Translations under genes and position numbers: made by a program
Notes under the pieces: generated by a model
The model's input: only the letters and a program-made list of their open reading frames with translations
Database searches by the model: none
What the model was told of the DNA's origin: nothing
Origin: Candidatus Gastranaerophilales bacterium
GTDB lineage: Bacteria; Cyanobacteriota; Vampirovibrionia; Gastranaerophilales; Gastranaerophilaceae
Length of the DNA: 43,887 bases
Direction of reading: 5' to 3'
NCBI GenBank assembly: GCA_944325165.1
Contig: CALUZF010000003.1
Location: forward strand, 1-43,887
Shown here: one piece after another, positions 35,488 through 43,030 of the stretch
How positions within the stretch are numbered: the stretch's first letter is position 1
Layout: each line of letters begins with the position of its first letter

Positions 35488-36751
35488 ATTACCTTTTCAG
35501 ATGGAATTTGTTGTTAATTTAACTCATAGATGCAATATGACTTGCAATATGTGTACTCAATACGGTGCAACATTTAAAAATAATACATTAAATGAAATGA
35601 CCTTTGAGGAGTGGGATAACTTCTTTAAAAGTTTAAAAATAGTTAGACCGAGGCCACTTGTTACTTTAATGGGCGGTGAACCATTGTTGCATAAAGATTT
35701 TGACAAGATTTTAATGTCAGCAGTTGAAAACAAACTTAAAGTACATATTGTAACAAACGGATTTCTTTTAAAAGAACATCTTGATACAATTGCAAAATCG
35801 AAAGCAAATATATCCATAAGCATTGATGGGCTTGGTGAAACTCATGATAGGATTAGAAATACAAAAGGAAGCTTTGAAAAATCTGTAGAATGTTTAAAAC
35901 TAATACAAAAAATCAACAAACCAAAAAGGCAAATAAGGACTTGTATAAATTTTGTAATGTTGCCCGAAAATATTGATGAAATATTGGAATTTGCACAAAC
36001 TATGTGGCAATATGAACCTGCTTTCATTGGTTTTCAACATTTGCAGTTTTCGTCTGATAAATTAGACAAAGAAAACAATAAAGAGTGGATTAAATGTTTT
36101 AATCAAAAATATACAACAAAACTAAAGCCGAAAGTTGAATATAAGTTCGATGAAGATTATATTCAGAAGTTATATTCAATAATAGAGCAGTTGAGAAAAA
36201 AATATGCTCCTACCAAGGTTTATGATTTTCCTCATTTAACATTTGAAGAAATGAAAAAATATTATCTAGAAGAAGATTTATTCTTAATCAGAAAAAATAG
36301 GGTTTGCACAACTCCTTGGATGGCGCCATCTATTACACCCGATGGCAAGGTTTCAAATTGTATCTGTAACGAAATTGGCGATTTAAGAAAAGAGGATTTT
36401 TGGACAATTTTTGATAACCATAAGGCAAATCTAATAAGACAAAGACTTGTTGAACATGGTAAATTCCCCGTATGTTCAAGGTGCTGTTGCTTTTATAAAA
36501 GTAATTTTTTGCTTGCACCAAATAAAGTAATTAAATTAAATGATGGGCAAAAATTACTTTTGCCACAGGAATTAAACTTTATAACAGCAGCAAAAGATGG
36601 TGTATTTGTTTATAATTCTAGTTTTGTCTTTGAAAATAGTGAACAAATGGATTACACGCCTGTTTTGCCCCATACTATTCACAATAAAAAACAGCAAAAA
36701 AGAATAGAAAAAGATAATGTTATAGTTGGCACATATGATCAAATGTTGTAA
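35480..36751 (+). CDS. Radical SAM enzyme with SPASM-like C-terminal domain
   Basis: A 423-aa enzyme. The [4Fe-4S] site C-x3-C-x2-C is Cys18-Cys22-Cys25 (CNMTCNMC). GGEP (65-68) and ISIDGLGETHDRIR complete the radical SAM barrel. The C-terminal part has Cys276 (CTTPW), Cys294 and Cys296 (CIC) around PDGKVSNC, and Cys332, 335, 336 and 337 (CSRCCC), the arrangement of SPASM/twitch auxiliary clusters found in peptide-modifying enzymes and some carbohydrate or cofactor enzymes. AAGGAG precedes the ATG. Its gene overlaps the HAD gene and lies 29 bp before a small Gly-rich protein gene, which could encode its substrate. Substrate unknown. Confidence 0.88.
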   Translation: MLELPFQMEFVVNLTHRCNMTCNMCTQYGATFKNNTLNEMTFEEWDNFFKSLKIVRPRPLVTLMGGEPLLHKDFDKILMSAVENKLKVHIVTNGFLLKEHLDTIAKSKANISISIDGLGETHDRIRNTKGSFEKSVECLKLIQKINKPKRQIRTCINFVMLPENIDEILEFAQTMWQYEPAFIGFQHLQFSSDKLDKENNKEWIKCFNQKYTTKLKPKVEYKFDEDYIQKLYSIIEQLRKKYAPTKVYDFPHLTFEEMKKYYLEEDLFLIRKNRVCTTPWMAPSITPDGKVSNCICNEIGDLRKEDFWTIFDNHKANLIRQRLVEHGKFPVCSRCCCFYKSNFLLAPNKVIKLNDGQKLLLPQELNFITAAKDGVFVYNSSFVFENSEQMDYTPVLPHTIHNKKQQKRIEKDNVIVGTYDQML

Positions 36752-36780
36752 AATACAGTTAGATAAAAGGAGAAACGACA

Positions 36781-37365
36781 ATGGCAATCAATACTCACGA
36801 CAATAGTTTATTGTTTTCAAAAAAACATTCAAAACAAAAACTTTCAAGTTCAAAAAGTACAAAAGCTAAAGCAAGTGATTTACAAAGTTTTACAGGTACA
36901 AGTATTTATGAAACAGGAAAGAAAAATAAAATTGATTCTGTTAAGTTAAAGAATTCATTGCTATCAAATATTTCTTTTGCAGGGACAACAAACGCAATTG
37001 CATTTGGCTCAGGTGGTGGTTATGGTTCGTATGGTGGGGGTTATAGCTCCACTCCATCATCTTCTCAATCTGCGCAAGGAAGTCAACAAACTACAGGAGT
37101 GCAAAAATCTCAGGCAACACAAAGAGCAAGTGTGGTAAATGATGATTTTAATATCGAAGGATTATACAATAGCGATAAGGTGAAAAAATTGACAACTGAA
37201 AAAATGAACTTAATTAAACAATATAAAGACTTGCAGGCGACAATAAGAGAATTAGATGCCAAAAAGAAAGAAGCTGTTGAAATGCTTGCTGAAATTAGAG
37301 GCAAAGTTCATCAGATAAACATGGATATTTTAACTGCTGAAGAAGAAGAACTTTTTAGGCAATAA
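36781..37365 (+). CDS. Gly/Ser/Tyr-rich protein with C-terminal coiled coil, possible radical-SAM partner
   Basis: A 194-aa protein between the radical SAM gene and the GH13-like gene. The first 60 residues are Ser/Lys-rich. Then come ISFAG (64-68) and IAFGSGGGYGSYGGGY (73-88), a Ser/Gln-rich linker to about 115, and a charged coiled coil from about 135 to 190. The FAG and FG elements are like those of the tagged proteins, and the Gly-Tyr-Ser stretch resembles the linker of the EF-hand protein at 24.5-26.0 kb. No signal peptide, leader cleavage site or Cys is present. AAGGAGAAACGACA precedes ATG. It is either a structural protein or a substrate of the upstream enzyme. Confidence 0.7.
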   Translation: MAINTHDNSLLFSKKHSKQKLSSSKSTKAKASDLQSFTGTSIYETGKKNKIDSVKLKNSLLSNISFAGTTNAIAFGSGGGYGSYGGGYSSTPSSSQSAQGSQQTTGVQKSQATQRASVVNDDFNIEGLYNSDKVKKLTTEKMNLIKQYKDLQATIRELDAKKKEAVEMLAEIRGKVHQINMDILTAEEEELFRQ

Positions 37366-37367
37366 AT

Positions 37368-39272
37368 ATGCAGCAATTTAAAAACTATACCGAATTTATG
37401 TTAGTTTCTCCAAAGGATATTTTAGGTATAGATTTAAATGTTTTTAAAAAAATAATGATTGATAGGCTTGGAAAAGATAAGTTTTTTCAAGCCTATCAAT
37501 GTAATAAATTAATTAAAAGTCCTGTAAGTTCTTGTAATAATTCAGATTGGTTTAAAAAATCGAAAATTATAGGGGTTAACCCTAGAATTGCAGGCAGCTT
37601 TATTAATATTGTAAAATATGCGCTAACTTTTCCTGAAAATGCAATACATATTATGCCGTTTTTTGAATCAGGGCATGAAGGTAGTTTATATGTACAAAAT
37701 AGCTGGCGTATTTCAGATGAATTTTTTGATAATGAACTTAAAAAAGATGGATTTGATACAGTTGAAAAACAGCTTAAGGTTACAATAAATCTTTTACATG
37801 CATTAGGAAAAGCGGTTGGGTTTGATGTATTAACCCATGTTGACAATTTTTCTGAAATTGTATTTTTAAACCCTAAATATTTTGAGTGGGCTAAATTGAA
37901 TAAAGATAAAACTTCTCAATTATTCCCCCCTGAAATTGATTATAACAAGATATATTTAGAAGTTGAAAAAAAGATTATAGAATTTGTTAAAAATAAAAAT
38001 TCTAAGATTGATTTTGATATAGATAATTTATTTAATAATACCAATGAATATTTACGCCACAAAATTATATTTGGCACAAATGAAAAACAGTGGGAACCTG
38101 TAAGATTAGAGCTAATAAAATACATACGCTCTTTTGGCTATGAAACACTTCCAGTAGTTGAACATGCACCAATTCGCCCGATTGTATTTGAAAAAATTAT
38201 AAGTAAAAATAATACGAATTGGGCTCAATTTAAAGTCGAAAATAAAGCACCCGATGCCGTTATTTTAGGATGTGTTACACCATATAGGTGGTACAAGATT
38301 GACGATATGGGATATCCTCAAACTTCAAAATATGAAACAGAAGTTTGGAAATATTTTATGGATAAATATAAACAAATTCAAAAAGAATTTAATTTTGATT
38401 TTGCAAGAGCCGATATGGCACACAATCAAATTTCTCATTCATCAAAAACTATAGGGAAAAATAAGAAAAAAGAATTTTGGAAAGAATTAAAAAAAGCTAT
38501 TCAAAAAGATACCCCTTATTTTGCAACATTAGCAGAGGCTTTTTATAACACTTATTACATTGATGGTTATTCTGATATGATAAATAAAGATTTTGATGTT
38601 GTTTTGGGAAATTTAAATTACAGACTTTTGAATGAAAACTACATAAATCACATTAAAGATTTTCTTGGGATTTATTCTAAACATTTTTCTTTTGCACCTT
38701 GTATATGTGCTTTTACAAATGATTCAGATAAAAAAGAACATAATATACACTATCAATCGCCCCTTGGAAATGAAATAAGAATGTTTTGTGCTTTTTTTCT
38801 AGAGCTTCCAAGCTATATGGGAATGGGATATGAATTAAGAGATTCATTACCCAAAAAGCAAGAAGAATATTCTTTTAATTACATAAAAAGTCAAAAGAAA
38901 CCATATAAGTGGGGTAATAATGAAGAATTTTTATCGGCTGTTTTTGAAATGAGAGAGGTGTTTTCAAAAATTAAAGATGAAATTAAAAATCCAAGAATAG
39001 AGCTATGTGATACGGATAATATAAGTTTAGCTTGGCTATATTTAGATGAAAACAATAATGCTAAGTATCTTTTCTGTTTTAATTTAGATACAGAAAAGGA
39101 AAAGGTTTGCATAAACTTAAATAAAGAATTAATAACAAGCAAAGTATTGAAGGGATTTTATTCAAATATTTATGAAGATATTGTTGAGCTTAATTTAAAA
39201 GTAACAAACTCAAACAAAATTAATCTCAACAATTTACCCATAGGAGCTTGTTTAATACTTTCTTTTGTATAG
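37368..39272 (+). CDS. GH13-like (alpha-amylase superfamily) glycoside hydrolase or transglycosidase
   Basis: A 634-aa protein with a TIM-barrel pattern. The four GH13 regions can be traced: region I GFDVLTHVDN (151-160; Asp153), region II FDFARADMAH (343-352; candidate nucleophile Asp349), region III FATLAEAF (385-392; candidate acid/base Glu390) and region IV CAFTNDSD (447-454; Asp452 or 454). Start-region blocks such as ENAIHIMPFFESGHEG resemble strand 2 of the barrel. Overall similarity to well-known amylases is low, so the substrate is open; starch-like glucans or alpha-glucosides are possible. No signal peptide, so it acts in the cytoplasm. It is the last gene of the operon, 2 bp after the Gly-rich gene. 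Confidence 0.7.
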   Translation: MQQFKNYTEFMLVSPKDILGIDLNVFKKIMIDRLGKDKFFQAYQCNKLIKSPVSSCNNSDWFKKSKIIGVNPRIAGSFINIVKYALTFPENAIHIMPFFESGHEGSLYVQNSWRISDEFFDNELKKDGFDTVEKQLKVTINLLHALGKAVGFDVLTHVDNFSEIVFLNPKYFEWAKLNKDKTSQLFPPEIDYNKIYLEVEKKIIEFVKNKNSKIDFDIDNLFNNTNEYLRHKIIFGTNEKQWEPVRLELIKYIRSFGYETLPVVEHAPIRPIVFEKIISKNNTNWAQFKVENKAPDAVILGCVTPYRWYKIDDMGYPQTSKYETEVWKYFMDKYKQIQKEFNFDFARADMAHNQISHSSKTIGKNKKKEFWKELKKAIQKDTPYFATLAEAFYNTYYIDGYSDMINKDFDVVLGNLNYRLLNENYINHIKDFLGIYSKHFSFAPCICAFTNDSDKKEHNIHYQSPLGNEIRMFCAFFLELPSYMGMGYELRDSLPKKQEEYSFNYIKSQKKPYKWGNNEEFLSAVFEMREVFSKIKDEIKNPRIELCDTDNISLAWLYLDENNNAKYLFCFNLDTEKEKVCINLNKELITSKVLKGFYSNIYEDIVELNLKVTNSNKINLNNLPIGACLILSFV

Positions 39273-39322
39273 ACATAAGATGTTTTAATTGGTCAACAAT
39301 AGCTTAAAATTGTATTTTATAA

Positions 39323-39360
39323 ATTATGCTCCTAAAAATTCAGGAGTATAATCTCTTTTT
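39323..39360 (+). terminator. Terminator of the HAD-radical SAM-GH13 operon
   Basis: ATTATGCTCCT / AGGAGTATAAT pairs over 11 bp with one G-U, an 8-nt loop, then CTCTTTTT. It lies 50 bp after the GH13-like stop codon. Confidence 0.8.
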
Positions 39361-39405
39361 CTTATTCCGACATCTTAATCAGCTGTTCTTTAGCAACTTT
39401 AAAAT

Positions 39406-39609
39406 TTATTGGGTATTATTAAAATAATCTTCAGGTTTAATATTTGTTTTCTTTAATACGGAAGTAAGAATTTTTACACCTTCAAGTTTCATGATTTTGT
39501 TTTTAGCTAAAAATCTTGCAAACCTTGCTCTTTCTAAATCATCAAGACTATAGTATCTTTTTTCATTTTTTTTCTTAGGATTTAAAATTCCTTCTTTTTC
39601 ATAATTCAA
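39406..39609 (-). pseudogene. N-terminally truncated MerR-like helix-turn-helix fragment
   Basis: A 67-codon frame opening with TTG reads NYEKEGILNPKKKNEKRYYS then LDDLERARFARFLAKNKIMK, the wing and third/fourth helices of MerR-type DNA-binding domains. The first recognition helices are missing: an in-frame stop lies two codons upstream. A neighbouring frame reads AVLAKVTFEL just before it, hinting at frameshift or rearrangement. AGCTGTTCTT at 39381-39390 and its complement at 39623-39632 flank it as an inverted repeat. The gaps 39273-39405 and 39610-39708 hold only the operon terminator and these repeats. Confidence 0.55.
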
Positions 39610-39708
39610 AAGTTACCTTTGCAAGAACAGCTCTAAATATTTTTTAAAGTATCAAATATTTTTCTATCGACTTTATAGCTAGAGGAATTTGTATTATTTT
39701 CCCTTAGT

Positions 39709-40653
39709 GTGTCTAATACAATTACAGCAACAGTTATTGGAAATTATAAATATGTAAAATATCAAGAAGAACCTTATTATTGTTCTCAAAACATTAATAA
39801 ACTAATTCCAAAATTTAAAATTACACCGAAAGTTGCATTATATTTTATTACATGCATAAAAAAATTTGTTTCTCAATACAATGGGCAGCAAGGGGGATAT
39901 AAAATCGAACAATTAAAAAATTTTTCAATCTTATTACCTGTAAATAAAAATGAAGAACCCGACTTTCACTATATGGAACACTATATAAGCGAACTCGAAG
40001 AGGAACGAATAAGCGAACTCGAAGCTTACTTGAAAATAAATGGTTTTGATAATTATGAATTAACCCAGGAAGAATTATCTGCCATCGAAAATTTAAAAAA
40101 CAAGAAAATTCAATTTGATGAATTTAATATAACTGGACAAGATGGCATTTTTAATGTAAAAAATACACATAGTATTTTACAAGAATGGATAATTCCAAAT
40201 AGTGGTACTATTCCTTATGTGACAGCTGGAGTTGGAAATAATTCAATAACGACAAATATTAATGCACCACAAGAATGGATTGAAGAAGGCAACTCAATAA
40301 TGATTGGAGGTAAAACTCTTGTTATTACATATCAAGAAAATGACTATGTTTCAAATGATAGTCATAATTTAGCATTATATTTAAAAGATGAAAGATATAA
40401 AACTGAGAATATACATTTATTTTTAGTGTCTGCTCTATATAAAAGCTTAAAACCAAAATATGAATGGGGCAACTCCATCTCAAAAACAAAAATTCAAAAA
40501 GATAAGATTAAATTGCCAATTGATGAAAATAAAAATATTGACTACAAATTTATGGAAACATATATTAGTGGGATTAAAAAACTGTCCATAAGAAATGTGG
40601 TTGATTGGAAAGATAAAATCATCAAAATTACTAAAGATATATGTAATAAGTAA
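39709..40653 (+). CDS. Restriction-modification specificity subunit (HsdS-like), N-terminally truncated
   Basis: A 314-aa protein with the central conserved helix region of S subunits (LLPVNKNEEPDFHYMEHYI, then SELEEERISELEAYLKINGF) and a second target-recognition domain (residues about 150-280) ending in IKLPIDENKNIDYKFMETYI, a repeat of the first boundary. Only the last part of the first recognition domain is present (residues 1-85). The GTG start is the best codon available; the frame is open back to 39679, where a stop ends it, so about 100 residues of domain one are missing. No hsdM or hsdR is beside it. It is therefore an orphan, probably degraded, although it could pair with subunits elsewhere. 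Confidence 0.78.
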   Translation: MSNTITATVIGNYKYVKYQEEPYYCSQNINKLIPKFKITPKVALYFITCIKKFVSQYNGQQGGYKIEQLKNFSILLPVNKNEEPDFHYMEHYISELEEERISELEAYLKINGFDNYELTQEELSAIENLKNKKIQFDEFNITGQDGIFNVKNTHSILQEWIIPNSGTIPYVTAGVGNNSITTNINAPQEWIEEGNSIMIGGKTLVITYQENDYVSNDSHNLALYLKDERYKTENIHLFLVSALYKSLKPKYEWGNSISKTKIQKDKIKLPIDENKNIDYKFMETYISGIKKLSIRNVVDWKDKIIKITKDICNK

Positions 40654-40691
40654 TTTTGTTATTTTTTAATTCCTTGCACAACTGGACTATA

Positions 40692-40717
40692 CCGAAATAA
40701 TCAAACTATCCGTACAC
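40692..40717 (+). repeat. Intergenic repeat, copy A
   Basis: CCGAAATAATCAAACTAT followed by CCGTACAC. It differs at only a few positions from copy B (40858-40883) and from the inverted copy at 31704-31729. It lies in the gene-free gap 40654-41183. A partial inverted match, AGTTTGATTTTT, is at 40794-40805. Confidence 0.75.
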
Positions 40718-40857
40718 CTTAAAAACGGTCTAAACGCTAGCTTTTTAAGAAAAAATCAATAATCACTACAGTCCGAAAAAAGTCCATTTCGGCAGTTTGA
40801 TTTTTGCGGGTTATCGTAATTTTCCGACCTGAAAACGCCCTCACAGAGTGACCTAAG

Positions 40858-40883
40858 CCAAAATAATCAAAGTATCCGTACAA
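40858..40883 (+). repeat. Intergenic repeat, copy B
   Basis: CCAAAATAATCAAAGTAT followed by CCGTACAA, in the same orientation as copy A, 166 bp further on. Confidence 0.75.
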
Positions 40884-40889
40884 ATCAAT

Positions 40890-40923
40890 CTGGTCGTTAA
40901 ATTACACTGGTCGTTAAATTACA
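40890..40923 (+). repeat. Perfect tandem duplication of 17 bp
   Basis: CTGGTCGTTAAATTACA occurs twice in direct succession (40890-40906, 40907-40923), just after repeat copy B. Confidence 0.85.
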
Positions 40924-40951
40924 TTAAAAGTGAAAAAACATATATAAATAC

Positions 40952-40999
40952 GAAAAGCCTGAGACCGTACACATACCGTACACAAATCTCAGGCTTTTC
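40952..40999 (-). terminator. Hairpin downstream of the tRNA fragment
   Basis: A perfect 13-bp stem GAAAAGCCTGAGA / TCTCAGGCTTTTC has a 22-nt loop made of two near-copies of CCGTACACA 11 bp apart. On the minus strand it follows the tRNA-fMet 3' end by 7 nt and ends CTTTTC, so it is a plausible original terminator of that tRNA gene. The TACACA sequences in its loop match those on the other side of the tRNA fragment. Confidence 0.65.
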
Positions 41000-41006
41000 C
41001 TTTAAA

Positions 41007-41051
41007 TGGTTGCGGGAGCTGGATTTGAACCAACGACCTTCGGGTTATGAG
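41007..41051 (-). other. Putative attachment site: 3' fragment of an initiator tRNA (fMet) gene
   Basis: Read on the minus strand, 45 nt begin at the anticodon loop CTCATAA, continue with the CCC half of the anticodon stem, the variable loop, the T arm GTTGGTTCAAATCCAGC, the acceptor strand and CCA. The CCC stem and the A at position 72 (TCCCGCA then ACCA) are initiator features. The 5' half of the tRNA is absent: upstream bases do not supply GGG or a D arm. Such 3' fragments, starting at the anticodon, are the classical footprint of tyrosine-recombinase integration. The element should lie on the 5' side of the fragment, that is to the right (41052 onwards), and the intact tRNA gene at its far end, outside the window. 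Confidence 0.82.
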
Positions 41052-41140
41052 TGTGGTTTAGTAGTTTTATTAAATTTTATATAGTTTAATAAAATCAATG
41101 GTTTTAAGGTATTTTTAATAAAAATAAAACTCTATAAAAC

Positions 41141-41178
41141 TACACAAAATTACACAACACTACACAAATATTACACAA
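41141..41178 (+). repeat. Four helically phased TACACAA repeats beside the att site
   Basis: TACACAA occurs at 41141, 41151, 41161 and 41172, that is, with 10, 10 and 11 bp spacing, on one face of the helix. Two TACACA copies 11 bp apart lie on the other side of the tRNA fragment (40968 and 40979). Arm-type binding sites of tyrosine integrases or sites for excisionase have this layout. A 10-bp inverted repeat TTTTATTAAA / TTTAATAAAA (41065-41094) lies between. Confidence 0.65.
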
Positions 41179-41183
41179 AAAAA

Positions 41184-41465
41184 TTAAGCCAAACTTTTTT
41201 GCAAATCTTCAATATACTCTTCACCCCTTAATGTCAAATAATCCTCTGGTATAGTTGTAAAAAAGTTCTGTCCTATACCTCTTTTGGCTACAACGTGCGT
41301 ATAGCCTAGTGTATTCAATTCATTTATAACCTCAATCATACCGCTTATATCTTTTCTTATAAGCTCTTTAACTCCTTGATTTACTTCTAGCAAGGTTTTA
41401 CTATTCTGTTTTGAATTATACAGTAAATTTAGCAATTCTTTTGTATATTCTTGACGTTTTCCCAT
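41184..41465 (-). CDS. Small winged-helix-like protein of the island
   Basis: A 93-aa basic protein, mostly helical, with a C-terminal pattern (ELNTLGYTHVVAKRGIGQNF, then YLTLRGEEYIEDL) that resembles the wing and last helix of small winged-helix proteins seen in prophages and conjugative elements. No family can be named with confidence. It starts 4 bp after the XRE regulator gene and is presumably co-transcribed with it. It lies immediately inside the putative attachment site. Confidence 0.6.
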   Translation of the reverse strand: MGKRQEYTKELLNLLYNSKQNSKTLLEVNQGVKELIRKDISGMIEVINELNTLGYTHVVAKRGIGQNFFTTIPEDYLTLRGEEYIEDLQKSLA

Positions 41466-41469
41466 AATC

Positions 41470-41811
41470 CTATCCCTTAATTTTTTTATTATATTTCTTT
41501 ATTGATTCTATGAAATTTACAAATAACTCTAGCTCGGCATTATTAGAAGAATACACTTCTTTAATAATCTTATCCCTATTTGTATTTTTGTTTTCTTCAA
41601 CTTGAAACCCAAACTCTGACAGCGGAACATTTAAAACATCTATCAATTTAAAAAATGTTTCAAGGCTTGGCATAAAAACACCTCTTTCTAATTTTCCATA
41701 GTGTTTTTCTGCAATTCCTATCTTCTCCGATAGTTCTTCTTGGGTTAATTTCGCCTTTTTTCTATATTCTTTAAATTTTTTGCCTAAAAATTCCTTGTCG
41801 TAAAATATCAT
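41470..41811 (-). CDS. XRE-family transcriptional regulator
   Basis: A 113-aa protein. Residues about 10-68 form a Cro/C1-type helix-turn-helix: FKEYRKKAKLTQEELSEKIG, then KHYGKLERGVFMPSLETFFK and LIDVLNVPLSEF. A C-terminal helical tail (VYSSNNAELELFVNFIESIK) probably dimerises. GAGGT precedes the ATG. It is divergent from the HsdR_N-type nuclease gene across 152 bp; this spacer must hold both promoters and likely its operators. An imperfect palindrome AAGGTATAT / ATATTCCTT lies at about 41892-41911. The decayed copy at 27.6-27.9 kb belongs to the same subfamily. Confidence 0.88.
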   Translation of the reverse strand: MIFYDKEFLGKKFKEYRKKAKLTQEELSEKIGIAEKHYGKLERGVFMPSLETFFKLIDVLNVPLSEFGFQVEENKNTNRDKIIKEVYSSNNAELELFVNFIESIKKYNKKIKG

Positions 41812-41963
41812 AGGGTTGTACCTCGCTATTTTTCTTAAAATAGAATATTTATGACTACTTTTTAACTCTCTTTCTATTCCTTAACTTAAATAAGGTATAT
41901 TTATATTCCTTTTTGTGTTAATATCCTATTGAGGTAGTTAAAAAATAATGAGGTATTTGCTAT

Positions 41964-43019
41964 ATGGAATTTATTGAAAAGATTAACCAGCTAAAGGAAC
42001 GCTGTTCGGCTATGAAAGACAGCTTGCAAACAGAGGAAGCAACAAAAAACGCATTAATTATGCCTTTTATTAATGCACTCGGGTATGATGTTTTTAATCC
42101 TATTGAAGTTGTACCTGAATATATTGCAGATGTAGGAGTTAAAAAAGGTGAAAAGGTTGACTATGCAATATTAAAAGATAATAAACCGATAATACTCATT
42201 GAATGCAAGAAAGTTGATAATAAATCTTTAGATATTAAAAAACACGCAACTCAACTTATAAGATATTTTAGTGTTACTGACGCAAAGTTTATAATTTTAT
42301 CAAATGGAATTGTATATAAATTCTTTTCTGATATTGAATCTGCTGGCAAATTAGATAATGAGCCGTTTTTTACATTTAACTTATTAGATTTCAAAGAAAA
42401 TCAAATAGAAACTCTATCTGAATTTTGCAAAGAAAATTTTGATATAGAAAAAGCATTTTCAAATGCAGGTGATTTAAAGTATATTAAGCAATTTGAAGAA
42501 GTTATTGAAAATGAATACAGACAACCAAGCGATGATTTTATAAGGTATTTAATAAATAAATCTGGAGTTTGTGAAGGTCGCATTACCGATAGAATTATTG
42601 AAAAACATAAAAATACTACCATAGAAGCATTTAACCTCTTTATGTCAAAAGTAATGAAAACATCCCTCGATTTTAATTTAAGCTCCAAACAAGAAACCAA
42701 AGAAACAAAAAACGAAATTATAACAACTCTTGAAGAATTAGAAGGCTACGCAATAGTAAAAAGTCTTTTAAATGGTGTTGTTGATACAAAAAGAATAACA
42801 TATAGGGATAATGCTAGCTATTTCAATGTTTTATTAGATGACAATATAAGAAAGGCTATATGTAGATTGTATTTTAACCGTTCACAAAAATATATAGCAT
42901 TTGTAAAAGATAAAAAAGAAGAAAAAATTGCTATTAATTCTATTGATGATATATTTAATTTTTCCGAACAGATAAAAGAAAAAATTAATGAAATATTGGC
43001 TGTACAATCAAGTAATTAA
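41964..43019 (+). CDS. HsdR N-terminal-type nuclease domain protein
   Basis: A 351-aa protein whose first 170 residues match the N-terminal nuclease domain of type I restriction R subunits: EATKNALIMPFINALGYDVF, then Asp66 (VDYAILKDNKP) and Glu80-x-Lys82 (IILIECKK), a PD-(D/E)xK site with the residues in place. The helicase/translocase motor of HsdR is absent; residues about 180-351 form a separate alpha/beta domain of unknown function. Such stand-alone proteins are common on prophages and integrative elements, where defence is suspected. GAGGT precedes ATG. Two small zinc-ribbon membrane protein genes follow at 11 bp intervals, so the three form an operon divergent from an XRE regulator. Confidence 0.82.
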   Translation: MEFIEKINQLKERCSAMKDSLQTEEATKNALIMPFINALGYDVFNPIEVVPEYIADVGVKKGEKVDYAILKDNKPIILIECKKVDNKSLDIKKHATQLIRYFSVTDAKFIILSNGIVYKFFSDIESAGKLDNEPFFTFNLLDFKENQIETLSEFCKENFDIEKAFSNAGDLKYIKQFEEVIENEYRQPSDDFIRYLINKSGVCEGRITDRIIEKHKNTTIEAFNLFMSKVMKTSLDFNLSSKQETKETKNEIITTLEELEGYAIVKSLLNGVVDTKRITYRDNASYFNVLLDDNIRKAICRLYFNRSQKYIAFVKDKKEEKIAINSIDDIFNFSEQIKEKINEILAVQSSN

Positions 43020-43030
43020 GGAGGTATATA

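Noticed and set aside
41819-41955. GAGGTA repeats as XRE operators
   Set aside because: Two of the three copies are the ribosome binding sites of the divergent genes, so the recurrence has a simpler cause.
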